Shown here: piece by piece, positions 59,971-64,000 of the stretch | How the letters are laid out: every line of letters starts with the position of its first letter | Position numbering within the stretch: position 1 is the stretch's first letter | Assembly (NCBI GenBank): GCA_964534845.1 | Contig: CAZHPV010000008.1 | Coordinates: 1 to 64,000, forward strand | Length of the DNA stretch: 64,000 nucleotides | Reading direction: 5' to 3' | Source: CALCKU01 sp964534845 | GTDB lineage: Bacteria; Pseudomonadota; Alphaproteobacteria; Caulobacterales; Maricaulaceae | Program-made: the position numbers and the translations under genes | The notes under the pieces: model-generated | What the model was told of the DNA's origin: nothing | What the model saw: only the letters and a program-made list of their open reading frames with translations | Database searches by the model: none

Positions 59971-61092
59971 ATGCCCCCTCATCTTTCTATATCCCGGCGC
60001 ACACGTTCGACCCCCTGGACGGATAAAAACACAGAACACGGCGTGAAGGCTTATTCAGTTTATAATCGCATGTTGGTACCGACGGTTTTTGAGGATTCCG
60101 AGGCTGATTATCATCATTTGAAAAAACATGTTCAAGTCTGGGACGTCGCCTGCGAACGCCAGGTTGATATCAAAGGGCCTCAAGCCGCAGAGCTGGTGCA
60201 AATGCTGACCCCGCGCAATCTTGGCAAAATGAAACTGGACCAATGCTATTACATCCCTGTCGTGGACGAAAAGGGCGGTATGCTTAACGATCCGGTCGCC
60301 GTCAAGCATAGTGACGATCACTGGTGGATTTCTTTAGCCGATTCAGACTTGCTTTTATGGTTGAAAGGCCTAGCGGTCGGGCGGGGTTTAAACGTCGATA
60401 TATACGAACCCGATATTCACCCACTGGCTGTTCAAGGGCCGAAATCCGACGCCCTCATGTCTAAGGTTTTTGGCGATGAGATAACGCAGCTCGGCTTTTT
60501 CCGGCACCAAAAATACACATTCGGTGACGCATCTTACACAATTGCGCGCTCTGGCTGGTCCGTGCAGGGCGGTTTTGAAATATATGTCAATGGCGGCCCT
60601 GGTGCCTCTGTTTTATGGGATGCCCTGTTTGAAGCAGGATCAGATCTGGACGTGCGGGCGGGCTGTCCCAACCTTATCGAGCGCATAGAAGGCGGGCTGC
60701 TATCTTACGGCAATGATATGACCTCGGAAAATACGCCCTTTGAAGCCGGGTTGGGACGGTTCTGCAAAGGTAAAAGCGCTGAGCTGTGTGTCGGGGCGAA
60801 AGCCCTACAAAAAGAACGTATAAACGGCCCCAAGCGCCAAATACGCGGCGTGTCTATTTCAGGTGAGCCTATACCCGCCTGTCAGGGCATTTGGCCGGTA
60901 AAGGCTGTTAACGGCCCGCAAGCCGGACACGTCATTGGCGGGGTCAGTTCAGCCGCTTGGTCGCCAGACCTTAACACAAATATCGCGATTGCCATGATCG
61001 ATAAAGCCTATTGGGACACGGATACAAAAGTCGAAGTTCAAGCCCCTGATAAACCCCGCGAGGCCGTCGTGACCAAGCTGCCATTTGTTTAA
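59971..61092 (+). CDS. dmdA: DMSP demethylase DmdA
   Basis: 373 residues, the usual DmdA length. It is a GcvT-fold protein with the DmdA-specific pattern: Ser-Arg-Arg-x-Arg-x-Thr-Pro at the start, Gly-Val-Lys-x-Tyr-x-Val-Tyr-Asn, Gln-Val-Trp-Asp-Val-Ala-Cys-Glu-Arg-Gln-Val (55-65), Gly-Gly-Met-Leu-Asn-Asp-Pro-Val-Ala (102-110), Ser-Gly-Trp-Ser-x-Gln-Gly-Gly-Phe-Glu-Ile-Tyr (194-205) and Gly-Leu-Leu-Ser-Tyr-Gly-Asn-Asp-Met-Thr (242-251). It moves one methyl of DMSP to THF, giving 5-methyl-THF and methylmercaptopropionate. A paralogous aminomethyltransferase would lack this pattern. DmdC and DmdD are not in the window. Confidence 0.92.
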   Translation: MPPHLSISRRTRSTPWTDKNTEHGVKAYSVYNRMLVPTVFEDSEADYHHLKKHVQVWDVACERQVDIKGPQAAELVQMLTPRNLGKMKLDQCYYIPVVDEKGGMLNDPVAVKHSDDHWWISLADSDLLLWLKGLAVGRGLNVDIYEPDIHPLAVQGPKSDALMSKVFGDEITQLGFFRHQKYTFGDASYTIARSGWSVQGGFEIYVNGGPGASVLWDALFEAGSDLDVRAGCPNLIERIEGGLLSYGNDMTSENTPFEAGLGRFCKGKSAELCVGAKALQKERINGPKRQIRGVSISGEPIPACQGIWPVKAVNGPQAGHVIGGVSSAAWSPDLNTNIAIAMIDKAYWDTDTKVEVQAPDKPREAVVTKLPFV

Positions 61093-61141
61093 ATAAAATC
61101 GGGCTAACCCCTTCTTTAGTCACAAAATGCGCTATTTTTGG

Positions 61142-62206
61142 TCACCATTTCGCGGTCTTCGATTTTCTATAATCTCGCGGTGTTTGATTATACCAGCGCT
61201 TAAACGCCATATTCATCGCATTACCAGATGAGTAATCCATAAATTGGGCAATTTTTGCAATGGACATATCTGTATCTTCTAATAGCCGAGCGACTTGACG
61301 CTTACGAACATTATCTAAAATATCCTGATATGTCGTATCTTCATCCTTAAGCAATCTTTGTAATTTTTTGGGGTGAAGCCCTAGACTATTTGCAACCACC
61401 CCCATCGCCGTGCCTTGAGTTCCCATAAGAGACGGTAAAATTTCCGTCACCGTTCCCGTCATTGATTTTCTTGCAAAAGGGTGTTTCTTTATCCTTCGGT
61501 GTAAATATAAATCTACCGATTTATGAAGGGCCGACATTACCAATGAATTACGATCTAGGTTTATATATTTTAAATCCGCGCTAATCGTATTTCGCGGAGC
61601 GTTAAAAATTATAGGCGTGTCCCCAAATACTTTTTTATAAGCGTCTTGGTCATTTGGCGGCCGGTGTTGAAACGTGACCTGTTTCGCCTGAAAATCTTTC
61701 ACAAAACGGAGGACTATTATGTAAATTAAGCCTGCGAGATGCTCGAGAGCTCGGCGATGCGGCCCAGACATGGGATGAAATGTCATGGTGCAGGTGACTT
61801 CATCTTTCTCGAAATCTTCTTCAAAGCCCAGTGCAAACCCGTTCGTGTGTAATTTTTGATATTGGGCCGCGAGATCAGCCATCTGACGGGTCGTTTTTAC
61901 ATTTTTAATGATATGGACCATCGGACCTGTATTAGAAAAGTCCTCGTCATGGTTAAGGGCCATACCCAGACCAAAACAGGGATCATTAGCGATCTTGGCC
62001 GACTCTTCATGCGCGGCACATCTTTTTACCCAGGACGTAAACCCTAATTTTTTTTCCTCAGCCGTGACATCATCATCATAGTCACTCCATATAGCAGCAA
62101 CCTCATCACCCCATGTTTTTGCGATACTCTTTAGCTTGCGTTCAGAGGGTTTCGGCGTAATCCGCCAGTATAAATTAAAGTCGGGATGATCTTTAGAACT
62201 TTTCAT
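61142..62206 (-). CDS. AraC-family regulator with arabinose-binding-type N-terminus
   Basis: 354 residues from the ATG at 62206; a TTG at 62224 would add six. The first 200 residues match the layout of the PF12625-type ligand domain seen in OruR- and ToxT-like AraC regulators, including Phe-Gly-Leu-Gly-Met-Ala and Phe-x-His-Arg-Pro-Pro. The C-terminal 100 residues are the double helix-turn-helix with Pro-Lys-Lys-Leu-Gln-Arg-Leu-Leu-Lys and Trp-Tyr-Asn-Gln-Thr-Pro-Arg-Asp-Tyr-Arg. It is convergent with dmdA. It may respond to an osmolyte or a breakdown product. Confidence 0.88.
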   Translation of the reverse strand: MKSSKDHPDFNLYWRITPKPSERKLKSIAKTWGDEVAAIWSDYDDDVTAEEKKLGFTSWVKRCAAHEESAKIANDPCFGLGMALNHDEDFSNTGPMVHIIKNVKTTRQMADLAAQYQKLHTNGFALGFEEDFEKDEVTCTMTFHPMSGPHRRALEHLAGLIYIIVLRFVKDFQAKQVTFQHRPPNDQDAYKKVFGDTPIIFNAPRNTISADLKYINLDRNSLVMSALHKSVDLYLHRRIKKHPFARKSMTGTVTEILPSLMGTQGTAMGVVANSLGLHPKKLQRLLKDEDTTYQDILDNVRKRQVARLLEDTDMSIAKIAQFMDYSSGNAMNMAFKRWYNQTPRDYRKSKTAKW

Positions 62207-62299
62207 GAAATAGCCCACACTCAATACATGGCTTCAAAACAAATATAGTATTATGCTCGGCTTTATTACTGGAATGGTCATAGCTTTTCACTCAGCTTA

Positions 62300-62767
62300 T
62301 TATGAGCCGTGCATGGACGAGAAAACCAATTTTGACGACGTTAATCTATTGAAGGTGAAAAGCAACTGGTCGGTCACGTGGCGAGCCTCTTTCATTATTG
62401 AGGCGACCGCAGTATTCCTTGCCCGAATTTTATCCACTTTAATGCTATAGCTTAAGTGACGACGAATAGGTAATTTCGCAGAATGTCTGAAACTGAGGTC
62501 TATATATAAACTTTGACTAATATCTATAAGCCTTGTTTTTTTGGGAAATAGAGACATTGATTTGTTACAATGAGTAAATGAGTTGGTTTCAATGTGTATA
62601 TTCGCAATTAACGGGTCTTCAAAGATACTTATTCTTCTGACCGTATATCCGTCTATATCCAGCCCTGATGCGATTTTATGAATAATGTCCAAATTTGAAT
62701 GAGGCAGAGCTGGTATTTCTACTAAGCCTACAATCATTGTAGATTGCCGCCTCTTCTTCACATACAT
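62300..62767 (-). CDS. Hypothetical protein
   Basis: About 155 residues from the ATG at 62767 (GAGG upstream; an earlier start at 62827 is possible). The N-terminus is basic, then Met-Ile-Val-Gly-Leu-Val-Glu-Ile-Pro-Ala-Leu-Pro-His; the middle shows alternating strands and the end is helical. No known family. It overlaps a weaker plus-strand frame (62253-62450) that I regard as chance. Confidence 0.35.
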   Translation of the reverse strand: MYVKKRRQSTMIVGLVEIPALPHSNLDIIHKIASGLDIDGYTVRRISIFEDPLIANIHIETNSFTHCNKSMSLFPKKTRLIDISQSLYIDLSFRHSAKLPIRRHLSYSIKVDKIRARNTAVASIMKEARHVTDQLLFTFNRLTSSKLVFSSMHGS

Positions 62768-63003
62768 AGCAACGCCTCTTATAATATTCCCAATCCTTAA
62801 GAGGACTGGGCACAAAATAGCGCCCATTTTTCACCCTGCTTGCCTTAGCGAGCAGAATGCACTCTTACCCATAAGGCTAAAGTAGATAGGGGTATCAAGA
62901 GATTCATATCTAATGAAAAGTCTGATATGTCCTTAAATATGTATTTGTTAAGCTATTTGCTGGGTGCCCATGTTTATGTCCTATAGCGAAATCCGAACCG
63001 GGC

Positions 63004-63894
63004 CTAACCGGTCAAACGCCGGTTGATCTCGGCAATATGGTCCGGGCCGACCTCGCAGCACCCGCCGATAATCTTGGCTCCCATACGCGCCCAGCCCATG
63101 GCGTAATCCGCATATCTCTGGGGGGTGAGGTCTTCGCGAGCTTTAAGGCCTGCAACTGTGCCGCCTGCATCCAGCGCGGCGATAGATTGAAACCCATTGG
63201 CATAGGCCCCCACATTATCGAATCCTTTGACCAATAGGGGTAGCGCCTTATCCATGGTTTCCGGCATGGAACAATTTGCCAAAATTGCCGCTGCGCCCAA
63301 GGCGGCCACCTCGGATATAGCCGTGCTCAAATCCTCACCAGACCGTAACTGGGCCGGGGCGCTATCATCGAGGGTAAAGCTTACCCATACGGGCAGACCC
63401 GTTTCTTTGGCGGCGGTTACAGCAGCCTTGGCCTCTCTGATCGTGGAGAGTGTTTCGCATATAAACATATCGACGCCCTGTTTTTGCACGGCCACCAATT
63501 CACGATACGAGGCAAGACAGTCCTCAAAACTCGGGGCAAGTTCGGCTTTATAACTGGCCATAATCGGGGGCAAACATCCGGCGATTTTAACCTCCCGCCC
63601 CGCCGCTTTACGCGCTGCATGAGCCACCTCAATCGCGGCTTTATGGATAGGCTTAAACAGATCAATAGAAGCATCCCGCTTCAAACGTTCTGGCGTGGCG
63701 GTATAATTATTGAGCACAATAAGCTCGGCGCCCGCATAGATAAAATCCTTGTGCAAATCCAAGACCAGTTCGGGTCGGTCCAGCAATATACGCGCCGACC
63801 ATAAAGGCGTCGGCTCTTGGCCAGACCGCCGGATAAGTTCTTGGCCCATCCCGCCGTCAACCAAAGTAATATTCAAAGCCGGTTTTACAGACAT
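63004..63894 (-). CDS. Homocysteine S-methyltransferase, Bmt-like
   Basis: 296 residues, a single-domain homocysteine methyltransferase barrel. It begins Val-Asp-Gly-Gly-Met-Gly-Gln-Glu-Leu and keeps the three zinc ligands: Cys208 (Leu-Ala-Asn-Cys-Ser) and Cys279-Cys280 (Gly-Gly-Cys-Cys-Glu-Val-Gly-Pro). The donor may be S-methylmethionine, glycine betaine or DMSP. In marine roseobacters a protein of this kind (Bmt) demethylates glycine betaine to dimethylglycine; the surrounding osmolyte genes and the DMGDH-like gene make that the best guess. It starts about 100 bp from the window end. Confidence 0.85.
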   Translation of the reverse strand: MSVKPALNITLVDGGMGQELIRRSGQEPTPLWSARILLDRPELVLDLHKDFIYAGAELIVLNNYTATPERLKRDASIDLFKPIHKAAIEVAHAARKAAGREVKIAGCLPPIMASYKAELAPSFEDCLASYRELVAVQKQGVDMFICETLSTIREAKAAVTAAKETGLPVWVSFTLDDSAPAQLRSGEDLSTAISEVAALGAAAILANCSMPETMDKALPLLVKGFDNVGAYANGFQSIAALDAGGTVAGLKAREDLTPQRYADYAMGWARMGAKIIGGCCEVGPDHIAEINRRLTG

Positions 63895-64000
63895 ATGCGC
63901 TTCCTTTTTCCTGACCTTATTATAAAAAACATATGTATGGAATTATACATAAAGTAAGAAATACAAATATTAGCCCGCTAACAGTAAGCTCTATTCCCTT

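Noticed and set aside
62253..62450. 65-residue plus-strand frame near the AraC gene
   Set aside because: It overlaps a longer minus-strand frame with a better ribosome-binding site and has no recognisable feature beyond one hydrophobic stretch.
1..64000. CRISPR array, rRNA or tRNA genes, insertion sequences
   Set aside because: No regularly spaced repeats, no cloverleaf-like or rRNA segments, and no transposase-like protein were seen on reading both strands.

Overview
The window looks like a chromosomal segment of a marine-type alphaproteobacterium. The housekeeping proteins (long RpoN, long-form HPF, large PstC/PstA, an OprO/P-type porin, a TrpF-TrpB-TrpA set) read as alphaproteobacterial, and the catabolic genes (DmdA, DddP, a dimethylglycine-dehydrogenase-like enzyme, a Bmt-like methyltransferase) are typical of bacteria living on algal osmolytes. 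I cannot place it to genus. I see no rRNA, tRNA, CRISPR array, transposase or integrase.

Layout. (1) About 1-3.9 kb is an AT-rich accessory stretch: a nuclease-like membrane protein, small orphan genes, a decayed reading frame, three diverged copies of a 63-bp repeat, and a two-gene cassette of unknown function. (2) About 4-8.9 kb holds a PepSY-like lipoprotein, a LuxR-type regulator, a lipoprotein prolyl isomerase in a tight operon with a tiny membrane protein and an HNH protein, and a secreted beta-propeller. (3) About 8.9-21.6 kb, all on the minus strand, is a phosphate and nitrogen-PTS block: rpoN, a porin behind a Pho box, pstS-pstC-pstA-pstB, hpf, ptsN, ppk, ppx. The pst genes separate rpoN from hpf-ptsN, which are usually adjacent. 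(4) trpF-trpB-trpA occupy 21.7-24.6 kb on the plus strand.

(5) From 24.7 kb to the end the window is dominated by catabolism of methylated osmolytes and one-carbon units. It contains a DMGDH-like enzyme, a molybdenum hydroxylase pair, two MscS channels, an HD-domain protein, an acyl-CoA ligase/FadJ-like/hydrolase group and MetY. Next comes a minus-strand run (47.5 to 38.7 kb) coding for Fhs, a corrinoid protein, a DUF1638 protein, a MetF-like reductase, a methyl-THF:corrinoid methyltransferase, a GFA protein, a RACo-like corrinoid reactivator and a non-pyrrolysine MttB-family methyltransferase. Beyond it lie a plus-strand dddP-DUF1289-GlxA regulator operon, a minus-strand NAD-linked formate dehydrogenase operon with fdhD and an MFS transporter, a Rieske oxygenase, a LysR regulator divergent from dmdA, an AraC regulator and a Bmt-like homocysteine methyltransferase.

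How it fits together (inference). Methyl groups from DMSP (DmdA) and from an unidentified quaternary amine or sulfonium compound (MttB, corrinoid protein, MeTr) would reach the 5-methyl-THF pool. The MetF-like protein, FolD (not in the window) and Fhs running in reverse would oxidise them to formate, and the formate dehydrogenase to CO2 and NADH. The DMGDH-like enzyme would feed methylene-THF, and MetY could capture methanethiol from the DmdA route. The most interesting feature is a complete corrinoid-dependent demethylation module, better known from anaerobes, set among DmdA, DddP and oxygenase genes that point to an aerobic lifestyle. Three of its proteins carry unusual arginine-rich tails.
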